From positions 1,860,001 through 1,924,000 of the forward strand of contig NZ_BMYM01000001.1 in the NCBI RefSeq assembly GCF_014652275.1: a stretch of DNA of 64,000 nucleotides, written 5' to 3'. The first letter of the stretch is position 1. Each line of letters starts with the position of its first letter. The position numbers were made by a program, and so were the translations under genes. The notes beneath the pieces were generated by a model. The model saw only the letters and a program-made list of their open reading frames with translations. It did not search any database and was not told the DNA's origin. Source of the DNA: Parahalioglobus pacificus. Its GTDB lineage: Bacteria > Pseudomonadota > Gammaproteobacteria > Pseudomonadales > Halieaceae. Positions 46,288 to 56,979 of the stretch are shown here, piece by piece.

Positions 46288-47339
46288 AGGTAGTAAAGCC
46301 CTCCATCGGCATTAGCAACCGGCGCGGGCACCAGACTGTCATTCAGTTCAATGATTATTGCCAACTGCTGGGCGGGCGCGCTGGCGTCCAGACGCAAGAT
46401 GATGCGATCGCCGCTCACGGACTCCACATTGGCGTGACGAATCAGCTCCAGACCTTCAAGCCAGGAAACAACGCCGGCGTAGTCGCTGTAACTGGTAATG
46501 CCGTCGACCTGCATGGCTATGCCACCGCTGGCGGCGTTACTGGAGACGGTAACGGCGTAACGGGACGCCATATCCGCAGCCACGAGGTCTGCCGCTGCGA
46601 CGAACAGGCCCTGATCCGGACTCACATTCACCGTGCGATTGCGCTGCCGCCGGTCGGCTATGTAGGTCCAGTCACCTAACCACTCTCCCGATGACAACAC
46701 CGCAAAGCGGCCGGCGAGTACATCACCCGCACCATAGCGCGCTGATGCCGACTGCAGCACAACGCTGTCGAAGCGCCAAACCTCCTCGGTGCTCACCGCT
46801 GTGGCATCCGTCAGGTCAAACAGTGGAAACTTGAGTGGCACACCACGTTGATTAAAGGCCGCTAATAACGCCGCGGCGAGTTCAGGATCGGTATCCGGAG
46901 TAAGGAATCGCCGACCACCGGCATCTTCTAACACAATCCATGCCAGGGTAGCGGGACGATTCGCTGTCCATAGCGGCGCGCCGGCGTCGGTGATAACCCG
47001 TGACATGGCCGCCGCATCGAAGGCAATACGTGCCTGCAACGGTTCGGCGCCCTGCCCGCCCTCATAGGCATATTGCTGCACCAACGCCCGGGCACCTGGC
47101 AATGCGGCTTGCACACCGGGATAGCTCAACACGGCGTCGCTGCCCGACAACTTGATCATCACCTGCGACATGGCCTCGGTCGCCGCTTCAGCCAGCGCGG
47201 CATCCGAGCGTTGGGCCACAGGCACCGTCGCGGTATAGAGGTCACTGACTGTTTCAGCATGGACCGCTGGCCCAGCAAAGCACCCGAGCAAGGCTGGCAA
47301 AAGAAAAGTGCAGAGTGTGCGGTATAAACGCGCTGTCAC
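46275..47339 (-). CDS. DUF2066 family exported protein
   Basis: 354 residues, of the DUF2066 family of unknown function. A signal peptide (LYRTLCTFLLPALLGCFAGPAVHA) precedes the conserved beginning TVSDLYTATVPVAQRSDAALAEAATEAMSQVMIKLSGSDAVL. I place the start at the GTG at 47339 because GGAGG lies 7 bases upstream; readings extending to 47501 would run into the divergent purM gene. Synteny with perM-hda and purM is a recurring gammaproteobacterial pattern, but no role is known. Confidence 0.83.
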   Translation of the reverse strand: MTARLYRTLCTFLLPALLGCFAGPAVHAETVSDLYTATVPVAQRSDAALAEAATEAMSQVMIKLSGSDAVLSYPGVQAALPGARALVQQYAYEGGQGAEPLQARIAFDAAAMSRVITDAGAPLWTANRPATLAWIVLEDAGGRRFLTPDTDPELAAALLAAFNQRGVPLKFPLFDLTDATAVSTEEVWRFDSVVLQSASARYGAGDVLAGRFAVLSSGEWLGDWTYIADRRQRNRTVNVSPDQGLFVAAADLVAADMASRYAVTVSSNAASGGIAMQVDGITSYSDYAGVVSWLEGLELIRHANVESVSGDRIILRLDASAPAQQLAIIIELNDSLVPAPVANADGGLYYLWQR

Positions 47340-47402
47340 GGATAGGCCTCCGCCTTGGTTTGGCTGCATTGTATCAGCGCCAGCCAGAGCAGAAAGAGCT
47401 TT

Positions 47403-47443
47403 CGCGATTCTCGCGTGAACTGGCGCCTCAATGTGGCTAAAAT
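47403..47443 (+). promoter_or_regulatory. Likely purM promoter with overlapping palindrome
   Basis: GTGAAC (47415-47420), a 17-base spacer and TAAAAT (47438-47443) form a plausible sigma-70 promoter about 36 bases before the purM ATG. The perfect inverted repeat CGCGA-TTC-TCGCG at 47403-47415 overlaps the -35 and could be a repressor site. I do not recognise it as a PurR box. Confidence 0.4.
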
Positions 47444-47478
47444 ACGCGCTCTTTGCAGCCCCCGGAACAGGCCCCGCT

Positions 47479-48522
47479 ATGAGTAACAGCCAATCTGACA
47501 CACCCTCGCTCTCTTATAAGGACGCGGGCGTTGATATCGACGCGGGCAACGCGCTGGTAGATCGTATCAAGGGTGTCAGCGCTCGCACGCGCCGCCCCGA
47601 GGTCATGGGGGGCCTGGGTGGTTTTGGCGCACTGTGCGAAATTCCGCAGGGCTATCGTCAGCCCGTTCTGGTGTCGGGCACAGACGGCGTAGGCACCAAA
47701 CTGCGCCTGGCGATGCAGCTAGGCATTCACGACACCATCGGTATCGACCTCGTTGCCATGTGCGTCAATGACCTGGTCGTGGCCGGTGCCGAGCCCCTGT
47801 TCTTCCTGGATTACTACGCCACTGGCGCCTTGAACGTGGAAACCGCGGCCGCCGTAGTCACCGGCATTGGTGCTGGCTGCGAACTGTCTGGCTGTGCGCT
47901 GGTGGGCGGCGAGACCGCGGAAATGCCGGGGATGTATGAAGGCGATGATTATGACCTGGCAGGATTCTGTGTAGGCGTTGTCGAGAAGGACAGCATTATC
48001 GATGGCAGCAAGGTAACCGAAGGCGATGTGCTTCTCGGTCTGCCCAGCAGCGGCCCCCATTCCAATGGGTATTCACTGATCCGCAAGATTCTCGAGGTTT
48101 CCGGTGCCTCACTGGATGATGATCTGGACGGCTCACCTCTGGGCAAGGCATTGCTTACCCCAACGACGATCTACGTAAAGCCGCTGTTGGAGTTGTTCAA
48201 GCACTGTGAGGTAAAGGCGCTCTCACACATCACCGGCGGCGGTCTGCCAGAGAATCTGCCGCGGGTACTGCCGGACAACTGCAACGCGGTGGTAGATACC
48301 GCTAGCTGGGAGTGGCCGGCTGTTTTTAACTGGCTACAGGAAAACGGCAATGTCGATACGCAGGAGATGTATCGCACCTTCAATTGTGGCGTTGGTATGG
48401 TGGTCTGCGTAGCGGCCGCAGAGGCAACCAGGGCACAACAGATACTGGCCGGGGCAGGTGTTCAGGCCTGGCAACTGGGCATTATCGCCGCGGGCAATGG
48501 TCTGGTTGATCTGGGCCTGTGA
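47479..48522 (+). CDS. purM: Phosphoribosylformylglycinamidine cyclo-ligase (AIR synthetase)
   Basis: 347 residues. It closes the imidazole ring using ATP in purine synthesis. Family motifs are clear: [18 protein letters not shown] at the start, [52 protein letters not shown] and [16 protein letters not shown]. The start at 47479 ([10 protein letters not shown]) is set by homology. Its stop overlaps the GTG of purN by 4 bases. Confidence 0.96.
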   Translation: MSNSQSDTPSLSYKDAGVDIDAGNALVDRIKGVSARTRRPEVMGGLGGFGALCEIPQGYRQPVLVSGTDGVGTKLRLAMQLGIHDTIGIDLVAMCVNDLVVAGAEPLFFLDYYATGALNVETAAAVVTGIGAGCELSGCALVGGETAEMPGMYEGDDYDLAGFCVGVVEKDSIIDGSKVTEGDVLLGLPSSGPHSNGYSLIRKILEVSGASLDDDLDGSPLGKALLTPTTIYVKPLLELFKHCEVKALSHITGGGLPENLPRVLPDNCNAVVDTASWEWPAVFNWLQENGNVDTQEMYRTFNCGVGMVVCVAAAEATRAQQILAGAGVQAWQLGIIAAGNGLVDLGL

Positions 48523-49178
48523 GCGACCGCAAACGCCTGGCCATTCTGATCTCGGGCCGTGGCTCTAATCTTCAGGCTTTCATAGACGCGCAGGCAGACG
48601 GCACGCTGGATGCTGACATCGCCGTCGTTGTTAGCAATCGGCCCGATGCCGCGGGCCTGGAGCGCGCCCGCAATGCTGGCATTGCCACCGCCTGCGTGGA
48701 TCACACGTCATACGATGCTCGAGAGCCATTTGATACAGCGCTGCTGGAAACTGTGTCAGATTACCAACCGGACGCGGTAATACTGGCGGGATTCATGCGC
48801 ATCCTGACACCCGTTTTTCTGTTACCTTTCACTGGCAGTTTATTGAACATTCACCCTTCTTTACTGCCCAAGTATCCAGGATTGAACACGCATCAACGTG
48901 CGCTGGATGCAGACGACAGCGAAGCCGGCGTGACAGTGCACTTTGTGACCCCGGAGCTCGATGGCGGACCGCCTGTGCTGCAGGCAAGGGTGCCCATACA
49001 GACTGGCGACACCGCTGAGCGCCTTGCGGCACGAGTCCTGGAAAAAGAGCATCTGATCTACCCGTTAGCGGCGCAATGGTTGTTGCAAGGCCGGCTGGCG
49101 CTAACTGACAACGGAGCAACACTGGATGGCAATGCAATACCCGCCACAGGCATCGACTACCGACCGGAGCTGGCCTAA
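48519..49178 (+). CDS. purN: Phosphoribosylglycinamide formyltransferase
   Basis: 219 residues. It transfers a formyl group from 10-formyl-tetrahydrofolate to GAR. Conserved features are [28 protein letters not shown], the active-site Asn and His in [22 protein letters not shown], and the downstream Asp in [14 protein letters not shown] start, translationally coupled to purM (GTGA overlap), forming the usual purM-purN unit. Confidence 0.95.
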   Translation: MSDRKRLAILISGRGSNLQAFIDAQADGTLDADIAVVVSNRPDAAGLERARNAGIATACVDHTSYDAREPFDTALLETVSDYQPDAVILAGFMRILTPVFLLPFTGSLLNIHPSLLPKYPGLNTHQRALDADDSEAGVTVHFVTPELDGGPPVLQARVPIQTGDTAERLAARVLEKEHLIYPLAAQWLLQGRLALTDNGATLDGNAIPATGIDYRPELA

Positions 49179-49917
49179 CCGTTTTCGCCTTTTAGCAGCG
49201 GCCACCCTGCTTTCACTGCTGGCGATTGTGTGCACAACGAACTCAGCCATAGCGCAACCTCAGGAACTGGCCCTGAAGCCCTACAGTGCGCAATACACCA
49301 CTACCGCCCGAGGCATGAGCCTGACGCTAACGCGGGAACTTAACCGCGACGCCCAAGGCACCTACACGCTGACCAACGGCGGCAAGATATTGGTGGCAGG
49401 ATTCCATGAAGTGGCGGTTTTCGACTTGGATGGCCAACGCATCATTCCCCAGTCCTACGTCTATCAGGGCACGGGCTTGGTCAACCGCAGACGCGAAGTT
49501 CACTTCACCCCCGGTGAAGACACCATTCGCAGCCTGTATAAAAAGAAGTGGTACGACCTGCCCTTTAGCGAGGGCACGCTGGACCGCATGAGCCAGCAGG
49601 AGCAACTGCGATTGTTCCTGGTCAATGACCCCACGCCCCGAGAGGATCTGCAGTTCCGGATCGCAGATGGACGCCGGGTTAAGGACTATGAGTTGGTTTA
49701 TGTGGGCGAAGAGGTACTGGATACCCCGCTAGGCAAGGTCGACACGCTGCATTTCAAGCGCCTGCACGACGACCCAGACCGCAAGTCAGACACGTGGCTG
49801 GCACCGGGCTGGGACTACATGATGGTCAAAACAGTGCACATCGAAGACGGCAAACCTGTAGAGGTGACGCTGCAGAACGGTGCCATCGACGGACAAGCAC
49901 TGCGCGCTGACCGCTAG
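49126..49917 (+). CDS. DUF3108 exported protein
   Basis: 263 residues. A signal peptide or anchor (FRLLAAATLLSLLAIVCTTNSAIA) precedes a DUF3108 domain (LKPYSAQYTTTARGMSLTLTREL; ELVYVGEEVLDTPLGKVDTLHFKR). Function unknown, probably periplasmic. It overlaps purN by 53 bases; this tandem with purN recurs in pseudomonad-like bacteria. The start is uncertain because no good Shine-Dalgarno precedes the ATG at 49126. Confidence 0.82.
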   Translation: MAMQYPPQASTTDRSWPNRFRLLAAATLLSLLAIVCTTNSAIAQPQELALKPYSAQYTTTARGMSLTLTRELNRDAQGTYTLTNGGKILVAGFHEVAVFDLDGQRIIPQSYVYQGTGLVNRRREVHFTPGEDTIRSLYKKKWYDLPFSEGTLDRMSQQEQLRLFLVNDPTPREDLQFRIADGRRVKDYELVYVGEEVLDTPLGKVDTLHFKRLHDDPDRKSDTWLAPGWDYMMVKTVHIEDGKPVEVTLQNGAIDGQALRADR

Positions 49918-49966
49918 TCGCTAGCGGCGCGCACAGCCGCGTGCGGCGACAGCGCGCGGTGCTCAA

Positions 49967-50530
49967 TCAAGCCTTGGGCAGCGTAACACCCGTCTGGCCC
50001 TGGTACTTCCCTCCTCGATCCTTGTAGCTAACATCGCAGACTTCGTCGGACTCGAAGAATAACATTTGCGCAACGCCCTCATTGGCATAAATCTTCGCGG
50101 GCAAGGTCGTGGTATTGGAAAACTCCAGGGTTACATGCCCTTCCCACTCAGGCTCCAACGGCGTGACGTTCACGATAATGCCGCAACGGGCATAGGTAGA
50201 CTTGCCGAGGCAGATCGTCAGTACATTTCGGGGAATGCGGAAATACTCCACCGTACGGGCCAGCGCGAATGAGTTAGGTGGGATCACGCAAACGTCGCTG
50301 GTGACATTCACAAAGCTGTCCTCATCAAACGCTTTAGGATCCACCGTGGCCGAATTGATATTAGTGAACACCTTGAACTCGTTAGAGCATCGCACATCGT
50401 AGCCATAGCTTGAGGTGCCATACGAGATCAGCCGGCGATCACCCTCGGCCCGCACCTGACCTGCTTCATAGGGCTCAATCATGCCCTGATCTGCCATGCG
50501 GCGAATCCACTTGTCCGATTTGATACTCAA
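49967..50530 (-). CDS. dcd: dCTP deaminase
   Basis: 187 residues. It converts dCTP to dUTP, the precursor for thymidylate. Motifs match E. coli Dcd: [56 protein letters not shown] (active-site Arg, Ser, and Glu region) and [24 protein letters not shown] at 50530 is the start, with GGAGA 8 bases upstream. Downstream of apbC on the same strand by 27 bases. Confidence 0.95.
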   Translation of the reverse strand: MSIKSDKWIRRMADQGMIEPYEAGQVRAEGDRRLISYGTSSYGYDVRCSNEFKVFTNINSATVDPKAFDEDSFVNVTSDVCVIPPNSFALARTVEYFRIPRNVLTICLGKSTYARCGIIVNVTPLEPEWEGHVTLEFSNTTTLPAKIYANEGVAQMLFFESDEVCDVSYKDRGGKYQGQTGVTLPKA

Positions 50531-50557
50531 GGTTTTGTCTCCGAATGCCGATAAAAA

Positions 50558-51370
50558 TCAGTCGTTGCTGATCGTGATGGAAGGAAAGTCTTGCGCGCTT
50601 GTGTCTGTGTCGCCGAGAGTCGTGGCAATCGCGGCAGCCGCCTGCTGATAGCAGGCGGCCTCGGGCGAATCGGGTGCCGCAGCAACTGTCGGGTTACCCG
50701 CATCAGTCTGCTCCCGGATAGACAGCGCCAGTGGCAGGCTTGCCAGCAAAGGCACGCCATATTCACGGGCAATGCGTTCGCCTCCAAGTTCGCCAAAGAT
50801 ATGCTCGGTATGACCGCAGCTACTGCATACGTGCACGGCCATATTCTCAATTACACCCAGGATGGGCACATCAACTTTGCGGAACATCTCGACACCCTTT
50901 TGGGCATCCAGCAGGGCGATATCCTGAGGCGTGGTGACGATGACTGCGCCCGCCAGCGTTGCCTTCTGTGACAGGGTTAGCTGGATATCACCGGTACCCG
51001 GCGGCATGTCGATAATGAGATAGTCCAATTCGCCCCACAGTGTCTGCTCCAGCATCTGGACCAGCGCACCTCCGGCCATGGGGCCTCGCCACACCATGGG
51101 CGTGCGCTCATTGGTCAGATAGCCCATGGACATGGTTTTGAGGCCGTGGGCCTTGATGGGCAACAAGTACTGCCCACCCTGCTGCTCGGGCTTGGTGCCG
51201 TCGGCGATGCCCAGCATCTTTTGCTGGCTGGGCCCGTAAATGTCTGCATCCAATAAGCCGACAGCCGCCCCCTGGGCCTGCAGGGCCAGCGCCAGATTGA
51301 CCGCCGTGGTGGATTTGCCCACACCGCCTTTGCCAGAAGCGATGGCGATTATGTGCTTGATCTGGTTCAT
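50558..51370 (-). CDS. apbC: Iron-sulfur cluster carrier ATPase ApbC/Mrp
   Basis: 270 residues. A deviant Walker A (ASGKGGVGKSTTAVNLALAL near 11-30), the segment LLDADIYGPSQ, and the cluster-binding CxxC in VCSSCGHTEHIF near 172-184. It carries Fe-S clusters to target proteins. It lacks the N-terminal DUF59 domain found in longer members. Divergent from metG by 163 bases, a known gammaproteobacterial arrangement. Confidence 0.93.
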   Translation of the reverse strand: MNQIKHIIAIASGKGGVGKSTTAVNLALALQAQGAAVGLLDADIYGPSQQKMLGIADGTKPEQQGGQYLLPIKAHGLKTMSMGYLTNERTPMVWRGPMAGGALVQMLEQTLWGELDYLIIDMPPGTGDIQLTLSQKATLAGAVIVTTPQDIALLDAQKGVEMFRKVDVPILGVIENMAVHVCSSCGHTEHIFGELGGERIAREYGVPLLASLPLALSIREQTDAGNPTVAAAPDSPEAACYQQAAAAIATTLGDTDTSAQDFPSITISND

Positions 51371-51533
51371 ATCGATTCCGATTGCAGGACGGGTGCTCGC
51401 GGCCTGACCGCGGCGGGCGGACAGTATAGAAATACCGCGGCTTCAGAACAATGGCGGCAAGGCCTGGCAGATGAAATAGCGGCACAAAACGGCTATAGTG
51501 GCGCCCCTTTTTTCCCGGCCTTGGAGCCGCCTC

Positions 51534-53573
51534 ATGTCTGCTACTGCACGCAACATCCTCGTCACCAGCGCCCTGCCCTACGCCAATGGTCCATTGCACC
51601 TGGGGCATATGCTGGAGCAGGTGCAGACGGACATCTGGGTACGTTTCCAGAACTCGCGAGGCAACCAATGTCTGTACGTTTGCGCTGACGACGCCCATGG
51701 CACGGCCATTATGTTGGCTGCCGAGAAGCTGGGTATCACGCCAGAGCAGCACATCGATGCCATCCGCCAACTGCACATGAAAGACAGCGCGGACTTCCTT
51801 ATTGATTTTGCCAATTTTCACAGCACTCATTCGGATGAGAATCGACGCTGGTCTGAGGAGATCTATAATCGTCTTCACAGCAACGGACACATTCAGCGCA
51901 AAGAGATCACGCAAGCCTTTGATCCCGTAAAGTCACTCTTCCTGGCCGACCGCTTCATTAAAGGCACCTGTCCTCGCTGCAAGACGCCGGATCAATACGG
52001 CGACAATTGTGAAAACTGTGGCGCCACCTATACACCGGCCGATCTGATCGATCCTGTGTCTGCGATTTCCGGTGCCACCCCCATCGACAAGGCCTCGGAG
52101 CACTTCTTCTTTCGACTCGAAGATTTCGAGGATATGCTTCGCGAGTGGATCGACTCGGGCAGCCTGCAGCCACAGGTAGCCAATAAACTGCGTGAGTGGA
52201 CGGATGCCGGTCTGCAATCCTGGGATATCAGTCGCGATGCACCCTATTTCGGCTTCGAGATTCCCGGCCAACCCGACAAATACTTCTATGTGTGGCTGGA
52301 CGCGCCCATCGGGTACATCGCCAGCTTCGAAAATTACTGCAAGCGGGAAGATCACCCCTTCGACCCTTACTGGCTGCCCGGCGGCGATACCGAGCTCTAC
52401 CACTTTATCGGCAAGGACATCATCAACTTCCATGGCCTGTTCTGGCCGGCCATGCTCCACTCTGCCGGATTGCGCACACCCACCGCGGTGTACGCCCACG
52501 GCTTCCTCACCGTTAACGGCACCAAGATGTCCAAGAGCCGCGGCACGTTCATTAACGCGGCCACCTACCTTGAACATCTGGATGCGGAGTACCTGCGCTA
52601 TTACTTCGCCGCCAAGTTGGGCAATTCTGTTGATGACATCGATCTCAACCTTGAGGATTTTGTTCAGCGGGTCAATGCCGACGTCGTCGGAAAAGTCGTC
52701 AACATCGCCAGCCGCTGCGCAGGCTTCCTGCGTAAAGGCTTTGACAATCGCCTGGCCGCAGACTGCAGCGAGCCCGAGATGGTTCAGGCTTTCATCGACG
52801 CCGGCGAGAACATAGCGTCACTGTACGAAGGCCGCGAGTACAACAAGGCTATTCGCGAGATCATGGCCCTGGCCGATCGCGCTAACCAGTATATTGATGA
52901 GCACAAGCCCTGGGTTCTGGCAAAAGAGGCTGGCCGTGAAGCTGAGGTGCATGCCGTCTGCAGCGTGGGCATCAACCTGTTCCGTGTGCTGATCACCTAT
53001 CTGAAGCCGGTGCTGCCAGCGATGGCAAAGAAGGCTGAAGCATTCCTGAACTGCAGCGTGGACTGGACCCAGTTAGAAGCGCCACTGCTAGATCATGAAC
53101 TGGCAACGTTCAAACCCCTGATGACGCGCATCGAAGGCAAGCAGGTAGAGGCTATGGTTGAGGCTAGCAAAGCAGCTGCGCCGGCCGAAGAAGCGCCAGC
53201 GAACGCGGCCGCGCCTGCCAAAAAGTCCGACAAGGCGGAGCCCAGCGAGACCATCGAGTTCGCTGACTTCGCCAAGGTCGATTTGCGCATCGCCAAAATT
53301 GTGAAGGCCGAGGATGTAGAAGGCGCGGATAAGCTGCTGCGCTTAACCGTGGACCTGGGCGATCAACAGCGCCAGATTCTTGCCGGCGTTAAATCCGCCT
53401 ACAGCGCACAGGACCTTGAGGGCCGGTTAACCGTGGTGGTGGCGAACCTGGCGCCGCGGAAAATGCGCTTTGGTGTTTCCGAAGGCATGATGCTGGCGGC
53501 GGGACCCGGTGGTGAAGAGCTGTTTTTGCTGTCTCCAGACAGCGGCGCCGAGCCCGGCATGCCGGTGAAGTAG
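51534..53573 (+). CDS. metG: Methionyl-tRNA synthetase
   Basis: 679 residues. HIGH motif as [10 protein letters not shown], zinc knuckle [22 protein letters not shown] motif as [10 protein letters not shown] near 330, and a C-terminal tRNA-binding (EMAP-like) domain starting around 580 ([18 protein letters not shown]). An Ala- and Pro-rich linker (550-575) separates the domains. The start at 51534 ([10 protein letters not shown]) is set by homology. A TATAGT box at 51494-51499 may be its -10. Divergent from apbC. Confidence 0.97.
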   Translation: MSATARNILVTSALPYANGPLHLGHMLEQVQTDIWVRFQNSRGNQCLYVCADDAHGTAIMLAAEKLGITPEQHIDAIRQLHMKDSADFLIDFANFHSTHSDENRRWSEEIYNRLHSNGHIQRKEITQAFDPVKSLFLADRFIKGTCPRCKTPDQYGDNCENCGATYTPADLIDPVSAISGATPIDKASEHFFFRLEDFEDMLREWIDSGSLQPQVANKLREWTDAGLQSWDISRDAPYFGFEIPGQPDKYFYVWLDAPIGYIASFENYCKREDHPFDPYWLPGGDTELYHFIGKDIINFHGLFWPAMLHSAGLRTPTAVYAHGFLTVNGTKMSKSRGTFINAATYLEHLDAEYLRYYFAAKLGNSVDDIDLNLEDFVQRVNADVVGKVVNIASRCAGFLRKGFDNRLAADCSEPEMVQAFIDAGENIASLYEGREYNKAIREIMALADRANQYIDEHKPWVLAKEAGREAEVHAVCSVGINLFRVLITYLKPVLPAMAKKAEAFLNCSVDWTQLEAPLLDHELATFKPLMTRIEGKQVEAMVEASKAAAPAEEAPANAAAPAKKSDKAEPSETIEFADFAKVDLRIAKIVKAEDVEGADKLLRLTVDLGDQQRQILAGVKSAYSAQDLEGRLTVVVANLAPRKMRFGVSEGMMLAAGPGGEELFLLSPDSGAEPGMPVK

Positions 53574-53777
53574 CCAGCCCTTCTGGAATAAGCATATACC
53601 CCATCAAGTCATTGTTTTGGCGGGATATTTTACTTACCATCCAACTCGTTAAATGAGGCACTGTCAGTTTGTTGTGCTCGGTCCAGATGGGCACACCGGC
53701 AGCAGTGCCCGAGCGCGCTACCATAGGCCGAAACCACCACTCATCGGTATTAGGCCTAGGCTGAATTCGGAATCACC

Positions 53778-54356
53778 ATGCTGGCTGATTATTCCATTCT
53801 GTTGATCGGGGCGATCCTGGTTAACAATTTTGTTCTCGTACAGTTTCTCGGGCTGTGCCCCTTTATGGGCGTCTCGAACAAACTGGAGACAGCGATGGGC
53901 ATGAGCATGGCGACCACCTTCGTGCTCACGCTGGCATCTGCGTGCAGCTACCTCACCTACAACTACCTGCTGCTACCGCTGGGATTGTCATACCTGAAGA
54001 CCATTTCCTTCATTCTGGTCATCGCGGTCGTGGTGCAATTCACGGAAATGGTGGTGCGCAAGAGTAGCCCATTGCTGCACCGGGTATTGGGCGTGTATCT
54101 GCCCTTGATCACCACTAACTGTGCAGTGCTGGGCGTGGCCTTGCTGAACATCAACCAGAATCACAACTTTATGCAGTCGCTGTTTTATGGCTTCGGCGCC
54201 GCTGTGGGTTTTTCGCTGGTACTGGTGCTGTTCGCGGCCATGCGTGAACGACTGGCCGTTGCCGACGTGCCCATGCCCTTTAAAGGGGCCGCCATTGGCA
54301 TGGTGACCGCGGGCCTGATGTCGCTCGCCTTTATGGGCTTTGCAGGGCTGGTGTGA
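53778..54356 (+). CDS. rsxA: Electron transport complex subunit RsxA
   Basis: 192 residues, six membrane helices; family signature [26 protein letters not shown]. With RsxE it forms the membrane-embedded core of the Rsx (Rnf-type) complex that carries electrons between NADH and ferredoxin and reduces SoxR. First gene of rsxABCDGE. The 204-base gap upstream, after metG, holds a GGGCAC/GTGCCC hairpin (53689-53710) without a T tract and no recognisable promoter. Confidence 0.95.
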   Translation: MLADYSILLIGAILVNNFVLVQFLGLCPFMGVSNKLETAMGMSMATTFVLTLASACSYLTYNYLLLPLGLSYLKTISFILVIAVVVQFTEMVVRKSSPLLHRVLGVYLPLITTNCAVLGVALLNINQNHNFMQSLFYGFGAAVGFSLVLVLFAAMRERLAVADVPMPFKGAAIGMVTAGLMSLAFMGFAGLV

Positions 54357-54360
54357 GCAC

Positions 54361-54963
54361 ATGATGGAGTTCATCACCAATCAACCCCTACTCGCGGCCC
54401 TGATAGCTCTGGTCAGCCTGGGTACACTGTTCGGCGCCCTGTTGGGGTTTGCGGCGGTGTACTATCGCACCGATGGCAACCCAATTGCCGACCAGATCAA
54501 CGAGATCCTGCCACAAACACAGTGCGGGCAATGCGGTTACCCCGGATGCCGGCCCTACGCCGAGGCCATTGCTGAGGGAGACGTCATCAACAAATGTCCG
54601 CCCGGCGGTGAGGCAACAATCCAGGCACTGGCAGATTTGCTGGATGTTGAAGCCATTCCTCTGGACGAGGAGCACGGTGAAGAGAAAGTCCCCTCAGTAG
54701 CCATTATCCGGGAGGCAGAATGCATTGGCTGCACCAAATGCATACAGGCCTGCCCCGTCGACGCCATTTTGGGCGCCGCCAAGCAAATGCATACGGTTAT
54801 CGCCAGTGAATGCACGGGCTGCGATCTCTGCGTCGAGCCTTGCCCCGTAGACTGCATCGACATGGTACCCGTGCCCCAGGCCTGGCATTGGGCGCTGCCT
54901 AACCCTGTGAGTCGCCAAACGGAGATCATCGCCTCAGACAAACCCCGTGAGGCGGCAGCATGA
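54361..54963 (+). CDS. rsxB: Electron transport complex subunit RsxB
   Basis: 200 residues. An N-terminal membrane helix ([21 protein letters not shown]) is followed by a cluster-binding region ([16 protein letters not shown]) and two 4Fe-4S motifs, [14 protein letters not shown] and [15 protein letters not shown]. It passes electrons from ferredoxin to the complex. The ATG lies 4 bases after the rsxA stop and its own stop overlaps rsxC by 4 bases. Confidence 0.95.
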   Translation: MMEFITNQPLLAALIALVSLGTLFGALLGFAAVYYRTDGNPIADQINEILPQTQCGQCGYPGCRPYAEAIAEGDVINKCPPGGEATIQALADLLDVEAIPLDEEHGEEKVPSVAIIREAECIGCTKCIQACPVDAILGAAKQMHTVIASECTGCDLCVEPCPVDCIDMVPVPQAWHWALPNPVSRQTEIIASDKPREAAA

Positions 54964-56978
54964 GGAAGATCTTCGGTTTTCATGGCGGCATTCACCCGCC
55001 TGAAAACAAGCACCAGAGCTTGGAGCACCCAATCCGGGATGCGGGCATTCCCGCCGAGCTAATTATTCCAGTTTCACAGCATGTCGGGGCACCGGCGGCA
55101 CCCTGTGTTGAGATCGGTCAAGCCGTGCTGGGCGGTGACGTGATCGCCGAGGCCATTGGCGTGGTGAGCGTTCCCCTACATGCCCCCACCTCGGGCAGCA
55201 TTGCTGCCATTGAAAGACGCCCCGTTGCCCATCCCTCCGGCAGCGAGGCGCTGTGCATTGTTATCGACACCGATGGCGAAGACCGGTGGCGATCACTGGA
55301 GGGCGTAGAGGACTACCGCACAGCAGACCCCGCGCAATTGCTTGAGCGCATACGCGAGTGTGGCATCGCCGGTATGGGCGGTGCAGGCTTTCCCTCTGCG
55401 ATTAAACTGGCGCCGCGCAACCCCATAGAAACACTGATTATCAACGGCACCGAGTGCGAGCCCTACATCACCGCTGACGACATCCTGCTGCAGGAACGGG
55501 CACAGCGCATTGTTGAAGGCGCCCAGATCATCGCGCACATCGTGCAACCTCAAGAGATTCTCATCGGCGTCGAGGACAACAAGCCTGAGGGTATAGAAGC
55601 TATTACTGCTGCCGCGGCCGGCACAGATCTGCAAGTAGTGACCTTCCCGACCAAGTATCCCTCTGGCGGTGAAAAACAGTTAATAGAAATTCTGACGGGC
55701 AAGCAGGTGCCCTCAGGCGGTTTGCCTGCCGATCTCGGCATCGTCTGCCAGAACGTGGGCACTGCGGTGGCGGTGCGAGACGCCATTTTGGACGGTAGAC
55801 CGCTGATATCACGGGTCACCACGGTGACCGGCGATGCCGTATCGAAGCCGGGCAATTTTGATGTGTTGCTGGGCACGCCAATGGCCCACCTGCTGCATCT
55901 GGCCGGCTACGATGAACGCAAAAACCGGCGCCTGATCATGGGAGGTCCGATGATGGGATTTTCTGTGCCCACACCTCTGGCGCCCGTTGTGAAAACCACC
56001 AACTGCCTGCTTGCACCAACCGAGTCAGAGCTACCCACTCCACCCCCGGCCCAGGCCTGCATTCGCTGCGGCATGTGTGCCGAAGCCTGTCCCGCCAGCC
56101 TGCTGCCACAACAGTTGTTCTGGTTTGCGCAGGGCAAAGAGTCTGAAAAGCTCGAAGCTCACAATCTGTTCGATTGCATCGAATGCGGCGCTTGCTCCTG
56201 GGTCTGCCCCAGTCATATTCCGCTGGTTCAGTACTATCGTGCTTCCAAGGCCGACATCCAACAGCAGCGAAAAGACCAGGCCAAGTCAGACTACTCGCGC
56301 GAGCGCTTCGAAGCCCGGCAGGCGCGCCTTGAACGCGAAGAAGCCGAGAAAGACGCCAAACGCGCAGCGCGCAAAAAGGCAGCAGAAGAGCGAGCAAAAG
56401 CCGCCGCCACTGGCGAGGGCGAAGAAGATCCCATTCAGGCTGCTATCGCACGGGCGCAAGCCAAGAAAGCTGCCCAGACCAACGAGGGTAGCGGCGAGAG
56501 CGAGCTGGAAAAGCTGGAACGTGCCGTCGTGACAACGCAAAAGCGTCTGGACACCGCACAACAAAAACTCAGCGCCGCCGAGGCAGAAGGCAGTGACTTG
56601 GTAGATGCGCTGCGCACCGGCGTTGAAAAGACACAGTCCAAACTGGATAAAGCGAAGGCTGCGCTGGCAGAGCATCAGGCCAACCACAGCGAGGCGCCAG
56701 CAGCAGCGGAGGAGCCGCCCGTTGATGCCGCTCAGGCTGCGATCCAGAAAGCGATGCAGGCACGAGAGGCGGATGCACAGAAAAGCCCACAGGAGAAAGC
56801 CCGTGATCAGCTCGGCAAACTGGAACAACGGCTGGCCAAGGCCCAGCAGCGACTGGCCGATGGCCGTGCTGCGGGTGAAGAAGACAAGATCATCGACGCG
56901 CTGAGCGCCAGTGTGGATAAACTGCGCGAGAAAATTAGCGAGACCCGTGCGCAATTGGCCGAGACTGAGAGCGCCTGA
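54960..56978 (+). CDS. rsxC: Electron transport complex subunit RsxC
   Basis: 672 residues. Glycine-rich NADH-binding region ([18 protein letters not shown] near 135-155) with [17 protein letters not shown], and two 4Fe-4S motifs, [12 protein letters not shown] and [14 protein letters not shown]. The last 240 residues are a long Ala-, Lys- and Glu-rich coiled coil with internal repeats, of the kind seen in gammaproteobacterial RsxC, which may help membrane association. It is the NADH-side peripheral subunit. Confidence 0.95.
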   Translation: MRKIFGFHGGIHPPENKHQSLEHPIRDAGIPAELIIPVSQHVGAPAAPCVEIGQAVLGGDVIAEAIGVVSVPLHAPTSGSIAAIERRPVAHPSGSEALCIVIDTDGEDRWRSLEGVEDYRTADPAQLLERIRECGIAGMGGAGFPSAIKLAPRNPIETLIINGTECEPYITADDILLQERAQRIVEGAQIIAHIVQPQEILIGVEDNKPEGIEAITAAAAGTDLQVVTFPTKYPSGGEKQLIEILTGKQVPSGGLPADLGIVCQNVGTAVAVRDAILDGRPLISRVTTVTGDAVSKPGNFDVLLGTPMAHLLHLAGYDERKNRRLIMGGPMMGFSVPTPLAPVVKTTNCLLAPTESELPTPPPAQACIRCGMCAEACPASLLPQQLFWFAQGKESEKLEAHNLFDCIECGACSWVCPSHIPLVQYYRASKADIQQQRKDQAKSDYSRERFEARQARLEREEAEKDAKRAARKKAAEERAKAAATGEGEEDPIQAAIARAQAKKAAQTNEGSGESELEKLERAVVTTQKRLDTAQQKLSAAEAEGSDLVDALRTGVEKTQSKLDKAKAALAEHQANHSEAPAAAEEPPVDAAQAAIQKAMQAREADAQKSPQEKARDQLGKLEQRLAKAQQRLADGRAAGEEDKIIDALSASVDKLREKISETRAQLAETESA

Positions 56979-56979
56979 C

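Noticed and set aside
51108-51914. 268-codon minus-strand frame spanning apbC and the metG start
   Set aside because: It runs out of frame through apbC and antisense through metG, both well conserved.
53689-53710. GGGCAC/GTGCCC hairpin between metG and rsxA as a terminator or riboswitch
   Set aside because: Short stem, no T tract, no conserved riboswitch elements; kept only as a note under rsxA.
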